Below, one piece after another: positions 47,101-59,100 of a stretch of DNA of 64,000 nt (the stretch's first letter is position 1; each line of letters opens with the position of its first letter). A program made the position numbers and the translations under genes. The notes under the pieces were generated by a model. The model did not search any database. It was not told the DNA's origin and saw only the letters and a list, made by a program, of their open reading frames with translations. This stretch comes from Angiostrongylus vasorum (taxonomy: Eukaryota > Nematoda > Chromadorea > Rhabditida > Metastrongylidae): positions 62,001 through 126,000 of the forward strand of contig JADANN010000146.1 in assembly GCA_018806985.1 (NCBI GenBank). Reading direction: 5' to 3'.

Positions 47101-50100
47101 GCAGACTTTTATGTATCCGCATAAAAGAACACTTAGATGGCAAACGAAAATCATGAGAAAGTACGCCAATAGGCACACATAGGATACAAAAACATAGCGG
47201 AGAAGATTTTGATGTAAAAGTCGCTATCCTAGAACGGGAGTCCAAAACACCAACGCGCAAATTTCTCGAGTCTTTTTGGATAAATTAATGAATAGTAGGG
47301 AAAAAGAATAACCTGAGATAACGCGTGATCTAGCCCCGTATCTCAGAACTGACTTTTGATGTGGGGTGGTGCAGCAATCAACCATATGCGACTCTAAGCG
47401 GCTGTTCTTACTCGGTGGAAAACAGATAAAAACGGTGGGTTTTTCGAGAAGCCGTGTAATTACTGTCCAGATTTTCATCTTTTTTGTTTGCGTTGTTGAA
47501 GCGTTTGACCTAGTAAACTACATATTAGTGCACCCTTCCAGGCTCTGAAGAAGCCGAAACGTCAGCTACCGTTGTGTTGTATGTGTTATATTCGTAAGGA
47601 AGTAAAGGTGTGCTGAATAACAACCTCGCGATTGCTGTAAAAAAGAGCGCAACGGACTCTTGATTGTCCACATTGATTAATAGCACACTCTAAAAAAAGA
47701 ATATATTTAGATAAAGCAGAAATTGGACTAAGAACAAGAAAATAATGAAGGTGAACAAAAAATGAAAAAGACTGGAAAATGCTCTCGGATAAACACTAAC
47801 CATATCTCCGAAACCCACGGTTGAGATCGTGATCAAACTCCTGAAACGAAATCATTATCAAATGGTAGAGCAGGAGTACTTTTATCTCTTTGGCAAATAT
47901 TTGAACACTATAATAGTTTGAAAAAAAGTGCGCGTGTGGCACAGCAGTTGGAGTCGCCCTGCGACACACACGTGGGATCGATCCCCCGCGCCCATAGCCC
48001 ACCAAGCCTTCCATCCCTCCGAGGTCGATAAATTGGTACCAGACTTGTCTGGGAGGATGGCAGCACTGGCTCGATACATCGTTAGGGCTACCGAGAGTCA
48101 TTGTAAAGGTCAGATATGCATTCAATCACCTCTAATGATATTTAATGAAGTCGAATGCATGGGGCATCGCTTAGGGATTGATGAACACCGAGAGCTTTAT
48201 CCTTTTTACTAGACACAATACAACTCTTACCACCATAAGCCGGCCGGAATACTGGTGAACTGATTTTCCGGATTCGGCTGGCTTCGTTCCGCATAGTAGA
48301 CGAGCGCGGCAAATATGACTATGGCAAGCAACACAAAGAACACCAGCAAGGCCAGCTCCTCAGCAGAAGCCTGGAATTTCGACATTTAGGTTCCTCAAAA
48401 CGAAACCGCGTAGTAGAGGGATTATACCCCCACTGGTTCAATCCAACTCTGGGCCAGCCAAGCTCTCCATTCTTTTCTTGTCGGCAAATTGGTAACGGGC
48501 TTGTTTGGGCAATACTCATCTGATCTGCAAAAGCTGGTTGGTACTTCCTGGGAACGCGTTAGCAGATCTGTTCCAGTATTCCAGAAGTGGTCTACTCAAC
48601 AAGCATTCAACAATATTCATGAAGAACAGAAAATCTTCAAGTACCAGTTGAATTCACCCACAAGTCCAAAGACACTCGTGGATGACGAATTTAATGCAAA
48701 CAGCCGAGTGAAAGGACTGTTCAGATCCTCACAATATGTGATGACAAGTTAAAGAAAAAGATTTCAGACCACTGTCTTGTCTTGTCATTGCTTCACCACA
48801 CCATCCTCTCAGGGCGCTGTTCAGGGGTGTTGTGTTAAAATGTATAATGAGAGGTTCACACTTGAACAGGGTCATTTAATCTGGAAAGTTTCCAACAGGA
48901 AACCCAGACAGTAGTAAACCTATTGCCTTTAGATGGTGACCCACCTGTGGATAATTTTTTCCGCTAAAAACATAAGAAGTAGAGGGTGTTGTATGGGAAG
49001 AATTACGTGCTTCGTAGACCTTAAAAAGATGACGTGTTTTATATCCTTCAAGCGATTGGAATCCAGTGAGCATCCATGACGTTTGACAAGGAAGAATGGA
49101 GTTTAATAGTAGTCCGTTGAGTTACACGATTGCTAATAGGATGTAGGTGTTACAAATGACCTAATTCAAGGGTAGATTCAACAACCAGAAGAAAACCGAA
49201 CCTTGAATGTCTGTATGAGAATTTTTAAGCCGGAGAAATGCTGTGTGAGCTTGAATAAGCGCAATACACAAATCATGGACAAAAAATCAATGGTGACCAT
49301 GGAACCTGAAATAATAATCATTATGTTTATTACTTACAAAAAGGCAGTTAATAAAAAGTCAACATTGTGTACTTCAACTATATCCTCAGCTTAACTGGGT
49401 TCAACGCCGATTTGGGCTGCCCATATCAATTCCGTCGACGAGTGATTGCTGATGGCAGTGATTGATAGAATTAGCTGAGAGACAGGAGAAACCTGCATAG
49501 TGTGGCGGAGTACGCGTTAACGCCCGGAAAGGGTAATAGCACGTTCGTTCCCCACCGCACACACCTACGGGCCGGAGTTTTGCAAATATCTCAGCATCAT
49601 GTGGTTATTAATCATTATTAGTACTATTGGTGGAACCCCCATTTAATTCAGTAGACATTAATGGATTTAATTAATGCAAATGTAACATTAATAAACATGT
49701 GATTCGTCATTGATGGCAAGTATATAAACGGATGTGCTTTGAGGAATCTTTTCCAATTTCATACCACTGTATGCACTGGAGACACTTCAAAAAAACTGTG
49801 TGTATCCTTGTGATCTGTGTGTGTGTACCGGATTTTTCGTCAACCCCTGAATTTTAATTTAGTACGGAAAAGTTCTTCTTCAGCCTTTCAGGTACGACGA
49901 CCCCCTATTTCGCATTTCGAAATCCCCAACGAAGAAGGATTACCCTGGAATTTCATTCTTTTGATTACTGAGCTACGATGAACATACGAATTGGGAAACA
50001 TTGTTAAAGAGGGATAACCCCATTTTTGTTAGAAGTGACGAACTTTTCGTAGCCCAAATGATAAGATACCTTCAGAAGAAGAAGAAGTTTGACTGATAAA

Positions 50101-53100
50101 AAATCTTGATGTACATTTACCACACCTGAGACAAGAGGCAAAACAGATATTCGTTACTACTGTCCAGTCGTTTTTCACTAGTTTACCGCCCTTTTTCTTG
50201 AAGCCATGCAATGAGGGAGAACTGTTATTTAGTAAAAGTGTTCATCCCTTAGAAAGGTCATTCAAGATGAGGACTTCGGAACTTCTTCAGGAAGTCCAGA
50301 TAAGAGCAAACCTAAGACACAATCGGGATTCGTAAGCTACCATCGAGCAAAAGTAGTTTAAAAAAAAGGGCTTCATAACAGAAGTGTGGCGCTCTTCTTG
50401 TGCTTAGGATAAGCGTACGGAATCAACTAAACAGCACCAATGCGCAACAGGCACGTATGAAGTTTGATAGGGAACCGTTTTATGCTAAAGATTAACGTTA
50501 AAAAGAATAAAGGATAATGCTCTCAGCATTTAGCAATCCCTGAAAGACGCTCCATGTACTCGACTTTATTAAGCATCGTTGGAGGAGATTGAAGCCATAT
50601 GTGGCCTTCACAATGATTTGCGGTGACCTACCATGTATTCAGCCAGCGCTGTGATCCTCCCAGACAAGTCTGGTACCAATTTGCCTAACCCCGGAAAGAT
50701 GGAAGGCTTGATGAGCCTGGAGCGCGAGTATCGATCCCATGTGTATCGCAGGGCGCCTCTGACCACTACGCTACACGGGCCACAAGATTAACGTTACTAT
50801 AGGTTGATACTGAAGACTCTTTATTGAATGTCTTCTTGACAGTTCTAAGAAAAGATTTCCTCATTTAGTAAAAACTGTTCGTCGTCGAATTGTAGTAACA
50901 ATGAAGAAATTCGATTGTGACGGCAAACGGTCATGCATAGATAGAGGCCTCCAGTAAGATATTTGTTTTCTTCGTCGACATTGCCTTGTTTAAGAAGTGT
51001 CGGTTGAGCTGCGACAATTCACATAAAGCTCAACAAAGAATTTGACATACAGAAATCTATGTAAGTTTGAAGAAGATCGGCGAACTCAAAGAAGGCTCTG
51101 TGGCTTGTTTGGTTAGCGGTTATGCCAGAATAATCGCAAAATTCTGCATGAATACGATAATAACGACGGCAATCAGGAAATTAATCGTTGTATGAAGACT
51201 GGCAGAGAAAAACATCCATCCGATTGGTTAAACGTTTAATTGTCGTTTCAATCCCAATATTGGCAGAGCACTTTGACTGGGAAGAAAAATTCTACAGTCA
51301 ACCCAAAATTCATCCCAAGTCCAGAATCGCAGAACAGCACAACACCACAGTGATCATTAAACTGTCCAGCCTGGGGAAGGTGTATCACAGTGGGTTGAAA
51401 TGCTGTGCAATTTGCGCACTAAGCCCATTGAATGGACTCTGTTCCAGATAAACCATGCCCTCTGTCTTCCGGAGTAGACAAGTTGGCAGCAGCTTTGACT
51501 TCGCCACGGGACAATCAAATGTTATATGAACTGTATCGAACAATCGTGCCAAATGTCATTGTGTTCAAATTATCACATTGTGTTACTGGAGAAAATAACG
51601 GCAGAACTGCTAACGATGATCCTTGAAAGTTGGAACGAATTCGGGGAAGGACTCATCACATTCAACGACAAACCTTCACCACCAACGGTCAGGATTGTCC
51701 TTTACTACATTTAGTGTCAACCGTCGTTATTTTCCAAAACATTCACCCCTACATTCGGTGTCATTAGCCACTGTTTTCAAAATCACCACATAAAATGACC
51801 ACATATATCATTCATCTTACACCTACATCACTAAAAAAAATCCCTTGACCGACTTTCTATTAATGCCCGCATTTGATCGAACAATGCTCTATATTCTTGT
51901 TGAGCAAATACGAGGTGTTATTTTATTTCTTTATTTTAGAATAAGAGTTGAACTCTGTGCGATTGGTTTCCACGTGACATACTCCATGGAAGACTCATAG
52001 GAAGCGGTGAGTGTGCAAAGAAGCCATTTTGATGTTCAATGCGATTGAAATTTTAGATTAGCATTTTCTCTGCTTGGTTATGGAGGGTTTTTTGCTCGGT
52101 AATTGCGGTCAATTTTACCTTTCCAGGATTCGATAGAAGGAAGGATAAAGGATAAAGCTCTCGGCGTTCGTCAATCTCTGAGGGATGCGTCATGCATTCC
52201 ACTTCATTGAGCATCGTTGGAGGTGATTCAATGCATATCTGGCTTTTACAATGACTCGCAGTGGCTTACCGATGCATCGAGCCAGTGCTGCTATCCTCCC
52301 AGACAAGTCTGGTACCAATTTGCCGACCCCGGAGGGATGAAAGGCTTGGTGAGCCATTGGGCGCCATGGGCGCGGGGATTGATTCCACGTGAGTGTCGCA
52401 GTGGCGCCTCAAATCACTGCGCCACACTCGCCCATTCCAGGATCTGAGGAATGCGAAATCCACTGAAGCGTCAGCTTGTTCATAAATAAGGAATTTAAAT
52501 AACACCTCGTTTTTTGCTTGAAAAGATTATAAAAAAGATCGATGTAAGATGTGTAAGATGATAGTCGTTAAAGAATACGCTAGTCCCCCCTTCGAAATTG
52601 GTTAACGGCGTCATGTTGTTCGTATACGAGGCTAAGTGGATTGAAATGTTACCGGTTTGTATGAGAATGGCATGCAGTAACCATTCGAAGTAGAAGGCTG
52701 ATGTTGAAACAACGTCGATGATAGTAAGAGGTGAGCGAAGAAAACGCCGCATCGATGGGCAGAACAGCATTCGAATTAGCTGCAAGCCATCAAGCAGTAC
52801 ACTCTGTTATCTTATTTCATGTTAGCTAATGAAAACAAGAAACGACATGGCTCAATGTATTCGTCTTACCTGAAATTTCGTAGCAAGCAGCAATAACTTA
52901 AGTCATTCCTTTATAAAAGATGTTCCAGGCTTAGCATACTTCTTGCTCTCCATTGAAAAAGAAATTTCATCTCAGCCGTAGGTTGTAATAATCATTATAA
53001 GGGTATTTACTGTCTTTACAGAATATCACCCACTGACCTTCCTTACAGACGGGATCTCAAGCCTGTTAGTCGCGAGGCAACGTGGGGCGTCCCCAAGTGG

Positions 53101-56100
53101 CGGATAGAGGGTTGATAGCGAAATAAAAGCGATCTCGTGCTTCCCTGAGACGCACGTGGATCCAGCGGATGCACTCCCCGTTTCTGCTGCGCTGATATAG
53201 CACACACCCTCTGCATTATTTAAGAGGAACTGTTCGTTTACGCCCACGTAGGTGTGTTCTTGTTCATGTGGATTGTATTCCGCGAGTCAATTCGGCCAAA
53301 AGCCCGCATTCAAGATGACAGGGAAGAATATTGAAGGCAGTTAGGAGCAGGTTGCAACAAAAAAGCTCCTCCATCTATTCTGGAAGAGATTGGCAAGGTA
53401 GCCATGAGTATTCCCAGCTCCACACGTACAAAGCTTAACAAGTTATCCGAGGGTATTGAGCGTAAACAGAGTAAAATAAACAGGCCTCATTCCCCCTGAC
53501 TGTGAAAAAAGCCTTCGATATGACAGAGTTGAGCAGGACGAGTATGAAGAGGCTGCTAAAATTTCAGGGCCATTCTAGGCTACCTAGGTGAGCGGCTGTC
53601 TGAGATTATCTCGACAACCAAGATCATTCATACTAACTAGCAAATCCATAAGCCCCACTCTCAACGCTGGACGTGTGAGTCTTCCAGTGGAGAGTACCAT
53701 AACGAAATAGGCAACATTAGAACAAATCAAATCAAACGTTATGCAGAACAACAATGTCGTTGTTGTTCCAAAGTTCTACACGGAAAAAGACGATCGCATC
53801 CGACGTAAAAGATTTCATATCTCGCGAAAAGAAAAAAGCAGCTAAATTCGAAAAACCAAGTCCCAAAACCACCATAGAAGGGATTCGTTAAATTCATTAG
53901 TCGGCTGTTGGGAAGATGTTGTTCTTGAGAACATCGACGAGGAATACAATCGGCTCATATAACATGTTCATGTCAGCGCTATGAAAGCTGATGGTTTAAA
54001 AGTCAGCAAGAGAAGTCTGTCTCCAGAAATACTTGAGCTGATAGACCAAGTGGAATCGCACGAGCTGCAGGCAACCGCCAACTCACGTTCGAACTCACGT
54101 AAAACTATGCAGACAGGCGATAAAAGAAGACCTTAAGGAGAGAAGAGCAGCAGTTATGGTCGAAGCTGCAGAGGTTAGGAGAAGCATTCGCAAAGCCCAC
54201 TAAAGCTTCGCCAATTACAAAGCCAAGATGACTGCACTCCGAGGTCTAGACGGAGCAGTTACAGCGTCCAGAAAGGCAATGAAGAAAATCATTCACGATT
54301 GCTACTCGGATCTCTTCAATACACACTTCATCCTGCTCTCGTAAAAAAATAAGGTAGGGATAGACAGATTGTCCCACGGGTTTAAGCTTCCGAAATCCAG
54401 CATGCTATTTCATCAGTGAAGAATCGAGCAGCACCAGATCCGGACAGGATAGGATCTAAACATCTGGAGAACATTCCGCTAGTCCTTGTAAGACACTGGA
54501 TCGGTGCTACACCTGCTACCTGTGTGAATAGAAGGTCCCTATTCAGTGGAAGATCAGCGAAACCGTGCTAACTTTCAAGAAGCGTGACCATGATATCGGC
54601 AACTTTCGCTCAATCTGCTTACTGTTCTTCGTTTACAAATTTCTCATTTGAGTCACTGTAAAGAAGATTGACAGAGCAGTGGACGAAGGACAGCAGTGTC
54701 AGCAAGCAGGGTCACGAAAAGGATTAAGTACAGTGGACCACATCCGCAGGATATCAAGACTCACTGAAGTATTGCGAGAGTGCAAGAGATGTCACTCCAT
54801 CTCACTTTCATCGTTTTAAGAAAAGCTTTTGATTCAGTTGCGATAAAAGCGGCCATGAGAGCCTTGCACAGCTAGGGCGTCCCTACTCAGTACATAGACA
54901 TCCCTCGTGAGCTATACAAAAATTTCACAACCACAATATCACCATTTTACAACGATAATTGACTTTAAAATAGACGTTAGGCATGGAGAAACCACCTCGC
55001 CAAAATTATTTACTACCTCTCTCGAGAACGTCATGGGAACATTGGAACGCCATAAAATGGGAGTGAAAATCGTTGGGCGCCAAATACACAATCATCGTTT
55101 TTCTGATGACATCGTTCCTGTACCATCAAGCATTAACCAAGCGAAACGACTGCTAGCCGACTTTAATAACGCATGTGGAATGATTGGCCTTCGACTAAAT
55201 CTCATAAAAACGATGTTTATGAGGAATGGATTGGTTATTTATTTACCATTCACGCTCAACGGCGTAATTTTCTCCTCAAGTTATGTCTATCTAGGTCGGA
55301 AAATCAACATGATGAGCGACTTAGCTCCAGAGCTGAACAGGAGGAAGCGACTTGCTTCGGGAACTTTCATGAGCGTTGAGGAAGTAGTGAGGAAGACAAA
55401 GAATACCAGGCTCCGTGCCCAACTGTTCGATTCGTCGATTCTTCATGCCTTAACGCAAGCGTAGGAAAACTGCTCGATACCACGCAGGATGAAAGACAAC
55501 TCAGGATTACAAAACGTGGTGTCGAAAGGACGATGCTAGGAGCACCCGCATCGTGAAAGTAAAAGAAGAGATCCGAAGCTCTGAACTGCGTCAACGATCA
55601 AAAATCAAAGACGCTGTTCTATAGCGCAAATTGGCGAATATAAATTGGAACGGACAGTAAAGCGTATGAGCCACAAACGATCGACATGAGCCCTTAGTGA
55701 CTGGAACCCACTGGATATCGAACGTACGACAGGAAGACCACTGGGTCGACAGTTAGAGTTCTTCGCAAAAACTCTAGAAGAAAGATATGATGCTCAGCGA
55801 TTTCACTAGAGCAAGCAGAACCCACTGAGCTACTGCTGCACGTGACAGGGAAAATGCAAGAATTGTTTGCACTCGCTCCCTTCACTGTAGAACAACAGGT
55901 GGTAGAATATCACCACTTAGAGCCATTTCCGATATACATTTACTGGTGTATTTACCCATATTTTTTTATCTTTCCTACCAACATTCTCTTAAAATGATCT
56001 TCATTTTTCTGAATCCGAATGTTTTACTGGTCTTTTTTCCTTAAATTTTTCCCTTGAATCAAGAACCTGTTAGCCCGCTGAATTACAATAGCCGAAACCT

Positions 56101-59100
56101 CCTTGATGCTACAAATGAGAATGAATGTCATTTTCCTTTCCCAATTGGGAACAAATCAAGATTCTTCAAGTGTTTCCTCATTTCAACCAGATTACTTTAG
56201 CAGATCGGATAGAACGTTAGACTTTTCTTGTATCCTAAAAAATAACTGGTTTGACGTACCAACTCCAAAGTGAACCACGAATTACAGATGAGATCCACAT
56301 AGAAGAAATACGGATGTGGGGCAGTGTAGGGTTTATGCGCATCGATCGCCTTCGCAAAATCCGAATAGCCATCATGTCCGAGGACTCGAAACCCGTACAT
56401 CACTGAAAAGCCGGATATCTCGTACTATCTATCATTTTTATCTTTCTTCTGGATTACCAGACTACAAGGGATAAACCAGATAAAGTCTTCAGCTTTGGGC
56501 AACCTCTATGGGAAGCGCCATGCCGATTCCGTTTGTGCCCTCTTAAAGATAAATGTCTGGCCTAGACAATAATTCGCTAGAGTCTGCTCATGCAAAGGCG
56601 CTTTTTTATCATCCCCATCAGTTTAATGCATAAATTTGCCGATCCTAAAAGATGGACGACTTGGTTTTTCTGAGGCAAATAATAGGACCAATGACCACGT
56701 GTGCTTTGCAAACCGTTTCTAACCACTGCGCAACACGCACTATAGCATATTAAGCAAGGAAAGAACTCTTATTAGTATTAATAGAGCAGTGCCACCGAAT
56801 TTAACGAACTTTATTCAAAAAAAGAAAATTCTCTAAAGTGCTATAATTTTTTCAATCAGGAGACCTACGTACGTGACGTGAAACGGAAAAAAAATATGTA
56901 AGATTAACCATTCTTCCTATATGCATCATGATTGAATAAAGAAAGTGTAGAACTAAAAAAAAGCAGGAAAAAAGTCTCTAAACAAAAACCTAAGATACTT
57001 TCCAAAGCATTTTGAGTACTACCGAGCGCTACTAGTAGGACTAGCACTACCACTATCACCGCCGAGCACTAAGAATAGTACTACTTGAAACACCGCCGAG
57101 AAGTCTTTTTCGTAACCGCCTGTATGACTGTATGTGCACAATCCAAAATGGCATAATGGCCCTAGCGGTAGAGACGGTGTTTGTATGAGTTCGAGTACAG
57201 TGTACCTAATCTCTTGCAAAGCGTGTGGAGACGAATATATTGGCAAGCTGGGTAGACCACTGCGCATCCATATAAAAGAACACCTAGCTGGGAAACTTGA
57301 GGCTAAACTAAATAATCCATCATTAGCGCCTAGTTCACTGAAATATAACGGAGCTCTTGAAGTTAAAGTCACTACCCTCGCACAGAAACCCAAAACATCA
57401 GCGTGCAAAAACTTCTGGAACTTTTTGGACAGACTTCAGAAATCCAAAAATGAACACCAAGAAGGAATGCCTAGTTATCTCACGTGATGTCACACAGTAT
57501 TTTAGACTGATATTTTAATTTGTAAGGCTCATTACGCTTCCATGTGAACTCTGTGCGGTTGGTCTCCACGTGGAAGACGCAGTGGAAGACTCATAGAAAG
57601 CGGTGAGTGTGCAAAGAAGTTACACTTTGTTCTCAGTGCGACTGAAGTCGTGATTTCCGATTCCTGTGCTGGGGTTATGGAGTTATTTGGCTGACTGGGT
57701 TGCAGTAATTAATCTTTAATCTTTGGGTATAAGTAATCTTTGGGTATGGGTAGTGCTTATCATTTCGGCTTAAGTTGAGGACCTTTGAGAACCACACTGT
57801 TTAGTTAACGCATTTCTATTAAAAGGATGCGTTAACTAGACAGTGTGGTTTCAACAGGTTGCAGTAAGTTTGAGCTTTCCACACTCTGAAAAAAAATGAA
57901 ATCCACCAAAACGTCCGCTTTTTGTGAACAAAGAGTAAAGTAATAACCTAGTTTGCGTTTGTCAAGAGAACAGGGTATTATTGATCACTGCCGAGGTTAA
58001 CAAAAAGTCGGTCTTGGGAATTACTTTCTCAAGGTGGTTTCGCATATTTTATAAGTGACACGATAGGGTGGAGGTAGAGTTCCAAAGATGACGAATACAA
58101 AGAAAATCCACGTGATTTTCGATCGTCGCAAATGGATTACTCACCTGTAATTTGTGGAATTTGAAATGACGGATGAGTTTTGAGCATAAATGATATCGTA
58201 GACGCCAATATAAAGAATACCGAACAGCAGGAGATGATCTGTAAATCGCATTTTCGACGTCATTCTACGTGTGGGTGACTGTGCGTAGGATTCAAAGGTG
58301 ATGTTGGATGGATGTGCGAATGTATCTGAAGGTGTGTATGCACAAAAGCATGCATGCATATACGTATGCATGGATGGTGTGTGTCTGGATATGTGTACAT
58401 GGATGTATACACGCATATATTTATGTGACAGTGTGAACGTGTACACACATTTGCTTCGCTGTATGCACGGATGTACGGATGTGTGTATGTATATATGTAT
58501 GTATGTAAAGTATGTATGTATGTAATGTCAAAGTGGGTGTGTACATACACGGAAGTGTTTAACGATGAGACCACTGTGCTAGCGTTTGTGTCGATAAAAA
58601 ACGAAAAGCGTGAAAAAGTATGTGGTTAAAGCATGAGGCAATTAACACGAAAAAAGTATTAAGAAGAACAAGACTACAATAAGCAAGCCAACAAAAAGAA
58701 AAACGAACGCGTACATGCCCATGCTGTTGCTGTTCTGCTGGAGTGGTGAAGGATTAGCGCGTTAAAGCTAAAGTATCCCAATAGCAAAACGTACGTCTTT
58801 AATTATGGAAGAAGTTTGGAGGACAATAGAATGGAATGAATGGAGGAAAGATGGCTACAGAGGAGTTCTTGGGTTTTTGGAGTTTTTCCGGTCAATAAAG
58901 TTCTCGTAGTATCAGGAATAAGACACAGACTAATAGGATTTATTTTCTTTGAATTCCAGGAAGTTTAGAGTTTCGTTACCCTAGCGTATTGTGAACTCCA
59001 CGGTTCATCGAATAGCGCCCATATCCTCGGCTTGATTTGTTGCCACTTTGACAAAGTACCGCTGTAGTAGTCATCTTCCCAGCCAAATTTTTTCGCAATC

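Noticed and set aside
51188..51714. Chain of overlapping plus-strand frames
   Set aside because: No similarity to RTE, PLE or host proteins that I can recognise; several frames, no splice signals joining them.
54240..54900. Host gene with RT-like exons
   Set aside because: Order and motifs match a single decayed RTE element with stops in all frames.
58141..58446. Minus frame with His/Tyr-rich sequence ending over the S1 exon
   Set aside because: Wrong frame: the S1 exon (58145-58238) reads in another frame in phase with its neighbours; the rest is a simple repeat.
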